A stretch of DNA of 20,262 bases. Origin: a virus. The first letter of the stretch is position 1, and each line of letters starts with the position of its first letter. The translations under genes were made by a program, and so were the position numbers. A model generated the notes under the pieces. That model saw nothing but the letters and a program-made list of their open reading frames with translations, did not search any database and had not been told where the DNA came from. The stretch spans positions 1 to 20,262 of the IMG/VR virus record IMGVR_UViG_3300047386_000083. One strand, given 5' to 3'. Below are positions 11,366 through 18,822 of this stretch, one piece after another.

Positions 11366-12618
11366 AATTCCGTTAATTTTACCATTTCGTTATTATCTAG
11401 AGCTTCGTCAAAAACTTGTATTTCATAAACTTCACCCTCAAATTCATTACTGCTATATGATTGTTGAAATTGGAATGTTTCTAAGTCACTAAAAAATCTA
11501 CTAGTATTTAAGTAACTGTTTAAAAGTTGTCCGTTTGCAAAAATAGAATAATTGCCATTGTTCCACCTTATAGCTGCTTTAATTCTGCCGCCATTGTGTG
11601 CTAAGTCATAATCAAAAATTGCCGAACCAGCTGGGGCATCGTGAGCATAAAACTCTAAAACATTGCTTGTTCTGAACCTAAAAAACATTTGATTATAACT
11701 CCCACCTACTAAAGATATTATGTTTCCGTTTGTATCACTTGCATCGACTGGAAAAGGTTTAACGTCTATAAATGCGACACCCTCATTTTTATTAAATTCT
11801 GTGTCACCATATAACCCAGTCGATACTCTAGTTTCTTTGTTTCTTGTAGCTATACTACCCTCTGTTTTTATGTAGCTAGAGCCATATATTTGCTCCTCAA
11901 CTTGTGACCCCCAGATAAAACAATTAGCATTGTTGTTTACGTCTGTGTCATCAATATCGCCCTGTGTAAATCTAGGACTATAAGAATGAGTTAGTATATT
12001 ATATCCGTCGGTTGTATATGTAAAGTATATTCTAAACCAACCATTGTCAAACTCCTCAACCTTTGAGCTTATTGCAGTAAATATACTAGTTGCAGTATAA
12101 GAAATTATTTGCTTAGTTAAAAAATTAAATCTTAAATCTACCCACGCACCAGAGCCTCTTGCTCTAATGGCTAAAAAACTACCCACACCTTTTTTTACAA
12201 AAATTGAATTAGTGTAAGTCTTTTGCCCATAACCTATGCTTATAGCGTCATATATGTAACTAGCGGCAGTATTTGTTCTTTGTAATTTATCAGCGCTCTC
12301 CGTTCCATCTGGAGAAATTGTATCGTTTGCAGTAACCGTTATATTTGTTTTAGTCCACGTGAAAATATCAAACTCTTCGCTTCTTATTTGTAAATTTGTA
12401 GATGTTCCCTCTAATAAAAGACTAGGACATTCGCCGCTCCAATTTAATCTAGGGTTATTTGAGCCTGAAACAAACTCAATTAAACCGTCTTTATTTACTC
12501 TATTTGCAGCACCGTTTCTTCTTAGTTCAAAATCTCCGTCACCATTTACTGGTAAAACTGAATAAACTTTTAAAGATTTTTCTGCGCTAGGCACTAATGC
12601 TAATACTGGCTTTTTCAT
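11362..12618 (-). CDS. Tail fibre-type or host-interaction protein with lectin-like C-terminus
   Basis: The 418-residue protein starts with ALVPSAEKSLKVYSVLPVNG (7-26), then RNGAANRVNKDGLIEF and CPSLLLEGTSTNL (64-76). This N-terminal pattern recurs in tail or spike proteins of Bacteroidetes phages. The middle (about 80-240) is a beta-rich domain of carbohydrate-binding type. The C-terminal third (about 270-418) resembles a concanavalin-A/LamG-like lectin, ending in EGEVYEIQVFDEALDNNEM. It probably binds a host-surface glycan. It is encoded right after another beta-rich protein and overlaps it as TAATG. The specific receptor cannot be inferred. Confidence 0.68.
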   Translation of the reverse strand: MKKPVLALVPSAEKSLKVYSVLPVNGDGDFELRRNGAANRVNKDGLIEFVSGSNNPRLNWSGECPSLLLEGTSTNLQIRSEEFDIFTWTKTNITVTANDTISPDGTESADKLQRTNTAASYIYDAISIGYGQKTYTNSIFVKKGVGSFLAIRARGSGAWVDLRFNFLTKQIISYTATSIFTAISSKVEEFDNGWFRIYFTYTTDGYNILTHSYSPRFTQGDIDDTDVNNNANCFIWGSQVEEQIYGSSYIKTEGSIATRNKETRVSTGLYGDTEFNKNEGVAFIDVKPFPVDASDTNGNIISLVGGSYNQMFFRFRTSNVLEFYAHDAPAGSAIFDYDLAHNGGRIKAAIRWNNGNYSIFANGQLLNSYLNTSRFFSDLETFQFQQSYSSNEFEGEVYEIQVFDEALDNNEMVKLTEL

Positions 12619-13064
12619 TATCTTTCTATTATTATTGATGTACTAGTACAATACCACCACTGTCCGTTCACTTGTAGTCTTAGCGTTACCACTTGACCTC
12701 TGTTTATTTCTATTGACCTACCAAAATCTAAAATTACTACTTCTCTAACATTATTACCGTAAGCACTCGTTTGACTACCTTTTAAAACATTATCTACATA
12801 AACACTTAAAGTTAAAGAGCTTCCGTTAGGAAACTGCCTAGAACTATAAGGCATTGATGACAGCTGAAATTGACTAAAATAAGCATCGTAAGGAACACCT
12901 ATGCCGCCATAAGCATAAGGGAACGCAGTACTCGCACCAGTACCAAAAAGCGTATAAGTAGAAATACCACTAATATAGTGACGCCACGTAACTGATATTT
13001 TTTCAGTCGTTAAACCTCTGCTAGTATATTCTCTTGTTTTAGCTTTTAAAACGTTATTAATCAT
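12618..13064 (-). CDS. Beta-rich structural protein, probably fibre or tail tip component
   Basis: The 148-residue protein alternates polar and hydrophobic residues, with many Ser, Thr, Gly and Tyr (YTLFGTGASTAFPYAYGG, then SLTLSVYVDNVLKG). Strand-forming segments such as VVTLRLQVNGQWWYCT suggest a small jelly-roll type domain. No family is recognised. It is placed between the connector-like gene and the fibre-like gene and overlaps the latter as TAATG and the 30-residue gene as ATGA. A role in virion assembly or host contact is likely. Confidence 0.6.
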   Translation of the reverse strand: MINNVLKAKTREYTSRGLTTEKISVTWRHYISGISTYTLFGTGASTAFPYAYGGIGVPYDAYFSQFQLSSMPYSSRQFPNGSSLTLSVYVDNVLKGSQTSAYGNNVREVVILDFGRSIEINRGQVVTLRLQVNGQWWYCTSTSIIIER

Positions 13065-13153
13065 TTAGTCTTTTCCTTTATTAAAGGTTTGCTTTCTTTC
13101 TTCAAATAAGCTATTAACTTACTCAAGTTTTTATCTTTAACTTTGTAGATCAT
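13061..13153 (-). CDS. 30-residue basic mini-protein linked by ATGA at both ends
   Basis: This very short frame (MIYKVKDKNLSKLIAYLKKE and ten more residues) is strongly basic and likely one helix. It is linked to the connector-like gene (13150-13153) and to the structural gene downstream (13061-13064) by ATGA overlaps at both ends, which is hard to explain if it is not translated. No function is known. It may act mainly as a coupling frame. Confidence 0.48.
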   Translation of the reverse strand: MIYKVKDKNLSKLIAYLKKESKPLIKEKTK

Positions 13154-13650
13154 AAAACCCAGCCATTAAACGTTGTATCTGAATCTGGACTTATATCCTC
13201 GTTTGTATTGCTATTGTATTCAGGAAACAAAGATTGATTAAAGCACATATAATCGACTAATCTTGTACTGTAATAATTTGCGTATTCTCTAGCTTTTGCA
13301 ACTAAATAATCAACTTCATTTTTATCAACTGTTTGAGAGTTTTCAGCTTGATGCTTATATACGCCGCCTTTAGCAATAGTGTAAGCACTGAAAGGAATAT
13401 AATTCATTTGAGCGAACCAAATCAACATAGGCTGAACGTACTCATTTACAAGTGTTAAGTAGTTTCCAGTTAATGTGCCGGCAATAATATCAGCACTTAT
13501 TCTGTTGTATAAATCAGTTCCTAATAAGTTTTGAACGTCTATCTCCTGCGCCACTTTCACGAATTGAACTATTTTATCATAATCAACATTTCCGTCAATT
13601 ATTGAATTACGAACTAAGTCGTTTCTTGTTATAAATAATGCTGTTGCCAT
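13150..13650 (-). CDS. Head-tail connector-like protein (DUF6712-like, tentative)
   Basis: The 166-residue, mainly helical protein begins ALFITRNDLVRNSIIDGNVD and has a IDVQNLLGTDLYNRI segment (37-51). A central YVQPMLIWFAQMNYIPF helix follows, then AREYANYYSTRLVDYM. The layout is like gp6-type head-tail adaptors and a small protein family of Bacteroidetes phages (DUF6712 in my recollection). Such proteins form a ring under the portal. The gene lies directly after the portal, the expected place for a connector. The leader is A/T-only, as for the other late genes. Confidence 0.55.
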   Translation of the reverse strand: MATALFITRNDLVRNSIIDGNVDYDKIVQFVKVAQEIDVQNLLGTDLYNRISADIIAGTLTGNYLTLVNEYVQPMLIWFAQMNYIPFSAYTIAKGGVYKHQAENSQTVDKNEVDYLVAKAREYANYYSTRLVDYMCFNQSLFPEYNSNTNEDISPDSDTTFNGWVL

Positions 13651-13653
13651 ATA

Positions 13654-15468
13654 TTAATTTTCAAATCCCATTTTATCCCAATATTCTTTTGTGTAACCAG
13701 CGTATTCCATATTCTTTGGCGCTATTGATACTTTTCTGTTATTTGATTCTGGTCTGAATCCTCTCTTTATTGCTTGAGTTGTGCTTATTGCATTTCCCAA
13801 ACTACGACCGTCTTTTCTTGCGTAAAGCTTACGAGTCCAGCGATGTTCACAACGTGGGCCGCCTTTGTATAACCAAATCGAATATTCTTCAACTCCATCT
13901 TTTCCGAAGCCAGGATTCAATTCTAAGCTTTTCATTTCAAGTACATCTTCTTTTCGATAAACTTTATTTGCTTTTTCCATTTCAAAACAGAAATCTCTTT
14001 GTTCCCCAGTCTTTGATTTACCAGGTGCTTTTGTGTATTTATATCTAACTAAAAACTCAACATCTTCTTGACCTTTTTTCTTAGAAGTTCCATCTTGTTC
14101 GCTATCTCTGTAAGGCGTAGCTTTTCCAACTTTTGCAAATTTTAAAACTTTAGATAATAAAGTGTCATCTTTTGGTTTATTTAATTCGTTTACAATCTCA
14201 TCAAGTTCGTCTTCTAAGTCATAATCAACTTCAGCTTCGTGAACTAAGTCATAATCAGCTAATAATTCGCTTTCATCTTGACCAATGTCTTTTAAACGTT
14301 TTTCAATTAAAGATCTAGATTCTTCACTTAACTTGACACCTGTTTCTTCTTCCATTGTTTCACTATCTTGAACATTCTCTAAGTCTGTAAACTCTAACGG
14401 CTGAAGCGTTTTAAAGTACAATTTAAGCGATATTTGATTGTACGCTAGTATAGTATCAAAGGCATCTATTAAAAGTGTCTGAAACGGTCTTATAACCGTG
14501 TTATCCATTAGTGTCGAAGCTGTGCGTAATTCATCAGCATTATTTCCAAGTCCAGAATTATCTTTAATTCCTAAAAGCATAGGTGAAACCACTCTGTGAG
14601 CAACCATAACTTTTTTAGAACTTTCATCACTTAAAAACTGATATTGATTGTGAGCATCGCTTAATTGTATAGGCTCAATAGTTGCAGCACTTTCTGGATT
14701 ATCATTAAAGGCTAAAATGAACTTACCCGCCGCTGAACTCCCAGAAAATTTCTCTAAAATTCTGTTTTCTAACATTTGACGCTCCTCTGCATTTGGAGTT
14801 CCGTTGTTAAAATTAATCAACATACTAGGCGCCAGACCATTTAATATATTGTTGAGGTGGTAGTTGCTTATCTCTTGCTCCAGCTCTGCATATTGAAGTC
14901 CTCCTGCATAATCCGGGCTGGAATAATATTTATAACCAGCTCTGTAAGGTTTTACATATATAATCTCAATATTTTCTTTACTGAAACCGAAAGCTGGTAT
15001 TTTAAGAGTACTACTTATATTTTTAACTTTAGTCCAATTATCCGAGTAATAATATGCTTCTATCTCTCCTTTGTCGTTGCATTTTTCAGCTCTTAAATTC
15101 TCAACTGGAATATGTTCAACTTGTGCGATTGTTTTTCTATCTTTAGAATAAATTACTTGTATAGCACATTGACCCATTAATTTAAGATCATAACACACTT
15201 TTCGAACCATATCTTTTTTAAACAAAGAAATCATTTGTGCGTATTGCCCTGGCTTTTTATTTGAATTTAACGCATCTAGTCCACGTCCATAAATCATTTG
15301 ACTTATTCCGTTTATAATCGCATTGTTTGTTGGGCTGCCGTTGTATCTATCAATTAAATACTGAAAATAATTATTATCGGCCCCATAGGAAACGTATTCC
15401 TTACTTGATTTTTCAATAATATCAGGACTTGTGTAAGTACTCAAGTTCACTATTCTTAAATCATTCAT
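13654..15468 (-). CDS. Portal protein with C-terminal extension
   Basis: The 604-residue protein reads as a phage portal through about residue 360. It has YGADNNYFQYLIDRYNGSP (28-46), PAFGFSKENIEIIYVKPYR (158-176), a long helix, and VVSPMLLGIKDNSGLGNN (293-310). Portals form the dodecameric DNA gate of the head. An acidic linker (362-430) is followed by a C-terminal domain (about 470-560). That domain contains FLVRYKYTKAPG, RDFCFEMEKANKVYRKEDVL and IWLYKGGPRCEHRWTRKLY. The CEHRW and FC motifs resemble a module I have seen at the ends of other phage head proteins, and its role is not known. The gene lies downstream of the capsid gene, opposite to the usual order. Confidence 0.75.
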   Translation of the reverse strand: MNDLRIVNLSTYTSPDIIEKSSKEYVSYGADNNYFQYLIDRYNGSPTNNAIINGISQMIYGRGLDALNSNKKPGQYAQMISLFKKDMVRKVCYDLKLMGQCAIQVIYSKDRKTIAQVEHIPVENLRAEKCNDKGEIEAYYYSDNWTKVKNISSTLKIPAFGFSKENIEIIYVKPYRAGYKYYSSPDYAGGLQYAELEQEISNYHLNNILNGLAPSMLINFNNGTPNAEERQMLENRILEKFSGSSAAGKFILAFNDNPESAATIEPIQLSDAHNQYQFLSDESSKKVMVAHRVVSPMLLGIKDNSGLGNNADELRTASTLMDNTVIRPFQTLLIDAFDTILAYNQISLKLYFKTLQPLEFTDLENVQDSETMEEETGVKLSEESRSLIEKRLKDIGQDESELLADYDLVHEAEVDYDLEDELDEIVNELNKPKDDTLLSKVLKFAKVGKATPYRDSEQDGTSKKKGQEDVEFLVRYKYTKAPGKSKTGEQRDFCFEMEKANKVYRKEDVLEMKSLELNPGFGKDGVEEYSIWLYKGGPRCEHRWTRKLYARKDGRSLGNAISTTQAIKRGFRPESNNRKVSIAPKNMEYAGYTKEYWDKMGFEN

Positions 15469-15470
15469 AT

Positions 15471-15842
15471 TTATATTATTATGTATTCATTATCAAAACT
15501 ATCTTCACTAACAAATTCATCTTTGTTTATGCTGTAATAAATACCTTTTTCTTGATTAACAGCTTGATTAGTGCAAAAAATCTTATCTTTATATATAACT
15601 CTAGTTTCTTGATTCGCAATGTCGTTGTATTTTATATCCATCGTGTAAAAGTTTCCTTCAACTAAAGTTCCAAAATTACAAGTGAATTGTATAAAGTTTC
15701 CTTGAATTGTAGATTGAACAGTTTGTGTTGGCAAAGTTACATTTGTGCTTTCATTTATAATAATTACATCAATGTCCCCAGTAATAAATTCTCTTGGAAT
15801 TACCCTAAATAATTTAATTCCGCTTGTCGTGATTAACTTCAT
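15471..15842 (-). CDS. Beta-rich hypothetical structural protein, 123 aa
   Basis: The protein is rich in alternating strands (DIDVIIINESTNVTLPTQ, then NFYTMDIKYNDIANQETRV) and carries YKDKIFCTNQAVNQEKG near its end. No family is recognised, although the layout is that of a small head or tail component. It is placed between the portal gene and a terminator, with the A/T-only late leader (TATATATTAAT before ATG). It may be a decoration, adaptor or tail-assembly protein. Confidence 0.6.
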   Translation of the reverse strand: MKLITTSGIKLFRVIPREFITGDIDVIIINESTNVTLPTQTVQSTIQGNFIQFTCNFGTLVEGNFYTMDIKYNDIANQETRVIYKDKIFCTNQAVNQEKGIYYSINKDEFVSEDSFDNEYIII

Positions 15843-15887
15843 ATTAATATATAAAGAAAAAATAAATATTTTGTATAGTGTAGAAAT

Positions 15888-15917
15888 AAAAAAAGGGTTA
15901 CCCGTTAAGATAACCCT
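15888..15917 (-). terminator. Rho-independent terminator with TCTTAACGGG loop
   Basis: The minus strand reads AGGGTTA-TCTTAACGGG-TAACCCT followed by seven T. The 7-bp stem and U-tract are typical of a strong terminator. It lies after the gene ending at 15940 and before that starting at 15842. The ten-base loop is identical to that at 9355-9382. Downstream genes (portal and beyond) need read-through. Confidence 0.88.
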
Positions 15918-15939
15918 AATTTATAAGTAAAAGTACTAA

Positions 15940-16467
15940 TTATGCAGTTGGGTCAATTTGAACCGCTGAAGCATCGTCAGTTATAACAGTTGATGTTACA
16001 AAGAAAGGTGGTGCAGTTTCTTGAGCATTCACCGTTAAAGTGTAACCTGTTAAATCCCCCATTGCAGCTCCGGTGACTATTGTCCCGCCATTTACATCGC
16101 CACCATTTTCAAGTCCTACTAAAAAGAAGTTTCCGTTATAATCTTCAACGGCAACGTGCGGACGTGCGTGAGCGATTAGTTTAAGTTCTTCTTGTGTAGC
16201 TTTGTCTTGAAATGTCAAAGTCATATTTAGTGTAGTATCATAGAAAGTCGTTCCGTTTTCTCGGCTTGAAGTGATAGCAGTTTCCATTGAACTGTTACCT
16301 TTTACGTCAAACTGAAACCACGTTGGCGTTCCAGAAACAGCTGTAATTTCTCCAGCTACGATTGTCGCAGTTCCTAAAGTTCCGTAATCTGCGAAATAGA
16401 TAGTTTTAATACCACCCACCGCTGATTTGCAAGGTACTTTACGGCCGCTAGTTATTAGGCATCCCAT
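15940..16467 (-). CDS. Structural protein, possibly tail-tube-like
   Basis: The 175-residue protein has an N-terminal MGCLITSGRKVPCKSAVGGI with two Cys, then IKTIYFADYG, a Thr and Ala-rich beta-type core, and AMGDLTGYTLTVNAQE near the end. This last pattern, together with small size and predicted strands, is like some phage tail-tube proteins. The start MxCxxTxGRxxPCK is recurrent in Bacteroidetes phages. It is placed directly after the capsid gene, where a head-decoration or connector protein might also sit. Terminators flank it on both sides, and its upstream promoter is not visible. Confidence 0.5.
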   Translation of the reverse strand: MGCLITSGRKVPCKSAVGGIKTIYFADYGTLGTATIVAGEITAVSGTPTWFQFDVKGNSSMETAITSSRENGTTFYDTTLNMTLTFQDKATQEELKLIAHARPHVAVEDYNGNFFLVGLENGGDVNGGTIVTGAAMGDLTGYTLTVNAQETAPPFFVTSTVITDDASAVQIDPTA

Positions 16468-16487
16468 AGGTTTAAAGTTTTTTAAAT

Positions 16488-16520
16488 AAAAAAGGGCGAG
16501 TTATTTTACCCACCCTTTTT
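16488..16520 (-). terminator. Terminator after major capsid gene
   Basis: The minus strand reads AAAAGGGTGGG-TAAAATAA-CTCGCCCTTTTTT. Pairing A and U pairs, GGG with CCC, and two G-U pairs gives an 11-bp stem followed by T-run. It lies 18 bases after the capsid stop. It probably limits transcription past the capsid gene, which would set a high dose of capsid over downstream proteins. Confidence 0.82.
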
Positions 16521-16537
16521 CAATGATTAATTAATTA

Positions 16538-17467
16538 TTAAGAGTAAAGAACAATATCGGTTACCTGTGCGTACTGAACGCCAGCGGTAAATCTCATCAC
16601 TACTCGAATATTTTGACTTCCGTCGGTTTCGCTCATATCGATAACACGAACTTCTTGCTGATCTGAAAGCAATCCTGTTCCGAAGAAAAGGTTTGATTTT
16701 TCAGCTGCAATCATAGTTCCGTCAGCCATACCTTTTGCAACTACTAATTGAATTCCATCAAAGTATAAACCACCTAGAACTTGATTAGTTCCTTTGTTGT
16801 CGAAACCATTTGCTCCAACTCCTGCAGCAGCAAACCCACCTAAAGCTCTTGTGTAAGCTCTGGCGATGTCTGAAGATACGTAAATTCTTAAATCGTCCTT
16901 GCCGTAAACAGCAGTAGGAATCGCATCGGCTACACGACCAAGCTCTGCTATAATTGTAGCAGGATCAACAGCGGCAGCAACTAAGTCTTGAGCTGCAGGT
17001 AAATTTCCATCAGCTGCTAATAAAGTTGCAAGACCGTCAAACTCTCCAGCGTTTGCATTAACACCTTGCCAGATGTTTTTTTCTGTTTTGTCTGCTACTT
17101 TAGCCGCTACGTGACCAAGTACGAAATCAGAGAAAGAAGCTGGAATCTCTGCGAAAGCTGAATATCCCATCTCTAAAGCTTGCCACGATTGGTGAAGCTC
17201 TTTTTTACACAATTCAAGGTTTACTTGAAATTCCTCGGCTGTTAATACAGCTTCAGTTAAAGTTAAAGTTCCTTGTCCTGTTTGAAAGTTACAATCAGCG
17301 TCACGTACAATATTGTCAGTTGATGCTTTTTGTAGAACAGACTTATATCTCACGTTTGGTAAGATTGTAATCTCATTGTTTGCTAGAGTATCCCCAGAAA
17401 GCAAAGCGGCTGCGATGTATTTTCCTGAAAATTCACCAGCATAGGTTGTTGTAATTGCTAAACTCAT
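16538..17467 (-). CDS. Major capsid protein, HK97-fold
   Basis: The 309-residue protein has an N-terminal stretch followed by VRDADCNFQTGQGTLTLTE, WQALEMGYSAFAEIPASFSDF (95-115) and a long helix (VAAKVADKTEKNIW). An Ala-rich A-domain-like part (AAQDLVAAAVDPATIIAELG) and a C-terminal strand set (RFTAGVQYAQVTDIVLYS) follow. Alternating helix and P-domain strands and length are normal for HK97-type capsids with an external scaffold. Its neighbours, protease upstream and scaffold-like gene just before it, support the call. The gene is followed by a terminator. The leader is A-rich (ACTAAAAAAAAATTCAA before ATG). Confidence 0.82.
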   Translation of the reverse strand: MSLAITTTYAGEFSGKYIAAALLSGDTLANNEITILPNVRYKSVLQKASTDNIVRDADCNFQTGQGTLTLTEAVLTAEEFQVNLELCKKELHQSWQALEMGYSAFAEIPASFSDFVLGHVAAKVADKTEKNIWQGVNANAGEFDGLATLLAADGNLPAAQDLVAAAVDPATIIAELGRVADAIPTAVYGKDDLRIYVSSDIARAYTRALGGFAAAGVGANGFDNKGTNQVLGGLYFDGIQLVVAKGMADGTMIAAEKSNLFFGTGLLSDQQEVRVIDMSETDGSQNIRVVMRFTAGVQYAQVTDIVLYS

Positions 17468-17497
17468 TTGAATTTTTTTTTAGTTGTTATTTATTAT

Positions 17498-18100
17498 TTA
17501 TTTTAAATTTGCGAATACTCTATCCATTGTATTTGCTTTTCTGTTTGAACCTATCTTGAATTTTGATAGCTCTTTGAATGACTCTGGATTTGAAACGATA
17601 GGCTCGGCACTTGGCTCGCTTAATACAGCTTCAACTTCAGTTGGTACTTCTTTTGAAAGCTCAACAGTTAAGTTGTTACCCATTTCGATAGCTGATAGTT
17701 CTTCTTTTAAGTCTTCTTCAGCTTTAATGTCTGCAATAGCGTCTTCAAGATTTTTAATTCTTTTTTCCATACCTTTCCAATCTGCAACGTCGGCTTCTTC
17801 AGCTAGTTCTTCTTCCATTTCTTCTTCAGATTCCTCACTAGGTACTTCATCAGAAACTTCACGAACATCAGCAATTAATCCTTCTTCTTCAATTACTAAT
17901 AATTTAGAATCTTCAAGAATATACTCGCCTACTGGCATTGCCACTTTTTCGTCATCTGTTACAATAAAAACTTCTTTCCCTTTTTCAAAAGATTCAGCTT
18001 CAATCACAGTTCCGTTTTCCAGTTTAATTTGTTCAAGCTTTACTTCTTCATTCAAGCTTAACACATCTTTGATTTTTTCAATCATATTGTTTGACTTCAT
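17498..18100 (-). CDS. Scaffold-like protein, acidic with coiled coil
   Basis: The 200-residue protein has a small N-terminal strand-rich domain (LEQIKLENGTVIEAESFEKG, then EVFIVTDDEKVAMPVGEYILEDSKLLVIEEEG). A very acidic and helical middle follows (SEESEEEMEEELAEEADVAD, then MEKRIKNLEDAIADIKAEED, likely coiled coil). The basic C-terminus (FKIGSNRKANTMDRVFANLK) would bind the capsid. Acidic coiled-coil proteins placed right before capsid genes are typically scaffolds, removed by the prohead protease encoded upstream. The leader is A/T-only (TATATATTAAT before ATG). Confidence 0.7.
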   Translation of the reverse strand: MKSNNMIEKIKDVLSLNEEVKLEQIKLENGTVIEAESFEKGKEVFIVTDDEKVAMPVGEYILEDSKLLVIEEEGLIADVREVSDEVPSEESEEEMEEELAEEADVADWKGMEKRIKNLEDAIADIKAEEDLKEELSAIEMGNNLTVELSKEVPTEVEAVLSEPSAEPIVSNPESFKELSKFKIGSNRKANTMDRVFANLK

Positions 18101-18139
18101 ATTAATATATAATTTAGTTTAATTTATTTTGTATTTTCG

Positions 18140-18607
18140 TTATGCTTTTTTCTGAATTATGAACCATTCTACGCCATCACTCCATAATTGAATACCCTCA
18201 AATTCTTTATTTATTTCGTAATAATTAGAACTGCCGTCTATTGTTTGACCTGAAGCTGGAGTTAAATAAACTCTTGTATTTGTGTTAAATGTTGAATCGG
18301 ATATAAATCTCATTAATCTATTTATGTTGTTTGTAGAAGTCGCATCTGGCAGAGTTAAAGTCATATTTCCAGCTGTACCCGACCAAGTTAATCTAATTAC
18401 TTCAGAATGATTGTAAGTTTCTGAATCCAAATCAACATTATTATCAGCTGTAACCGTTAAGTTTGTAGGAACTAAATAATTTAAAACTTCTTTTTGAAGA
18501 TTATTAAAAGTAACTCTTTTTGTCTGGCTATTATTAACGACTGCGAACTCATCTGTAAGTGATAAAACACTTAATTCGGGTAATTGACTTATTTTTAAAT
18601 TTGGCAT
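18140..18607 (-). CDS. Small fibre-like or decoration protein
   Basis: The 155-residue protein begins MPNLKISQLPELSVLSLTDE, then FAVVNNSQTKRVTFNNLQ, a start I associate with head-fibre, collar or tail-fibre proteins of phages. A beta-rich domain follows (NLTVTADNNVDLDS, TWSGTAGNMTLTLPDATS, RVYLTPASGQTIDGSS, GIQLWSDGVEWFIIQ). The latter resembles an Ig-like or fibre-tip domain. It is next to the scaffold and capsid genes, so a head-fibre or decoration role is likely. It overlaps the upstream 71-residue gene as TAATG. Confidence 0.6.
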   Translation of the reverse strand: MPNLKISQLPELSVLSLTDEFAVVNNSQTKRVTFNNLQKEVLNYLVPTNLTVTADNNVDLDSETYNHSEVIRLTWSGTAGNMTLTLPDATSTNNINRLMRFISDSTFNTNTRVYLTPASGQTIDGSSNYYEINKEFEGIQLWSDGVEWFIIQKKA

Positions 18608-18822
18608 TATATTAATATTTTTTGATTATTTTCTTGAAGTATTAAATAAGTGTCTTCTTGTGTTAAAAACTCTATTCTTTCACCAATAGAAGACGTACTA
18701 CCAATTCCTTGGGCTCTTAAAGTTCCGTCACAGCATTTAGTTGAGTAAGTATTATCTTTACAAAGACAACCTTTTCTGCCACCTTTAGGACTTGTTTTGC
18801 TAGGCGTTTCAAATTGTTTCAT
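18607..18822 (-). CDS. Small Cys-containing structural-region protein, 71 aa
   Basis: The protein starts MKQFETPSKTSPKGGRKGCL, then CKDNTYSTKCCDGTLRAQGIG, with four Cys that could bind metal or form disulfides. This Lys/Gly-rich start with CLCxDNTYSxKCCDG recurs in phages of flavobacteria that I have seen. The start is chosen at ATG 18822, which overlaps the protease stop as TAATG and has an A-rich leader. A longer frame from 18840 begins with TTG inside the upstream gene and is not favoured. Confidence 0.65.
   Translation of the reverse strand: MKQFETPSKTSPKGGRKGCLCKDNTYSTKCCDGTLRAQGIGSTSSIGERIEFLTQEDTYLILQENNQKILI

Noticed and set aside
17484-18122. Long plus-strand frame of 212 codons
   Set aside because: It is the complement of the scaffold-like gene. 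Its Ser/Thr-rich content (runs of SSS and SS) comes from the complement of Glu/Asp codons, and there is no leader or neighbour on that strand.
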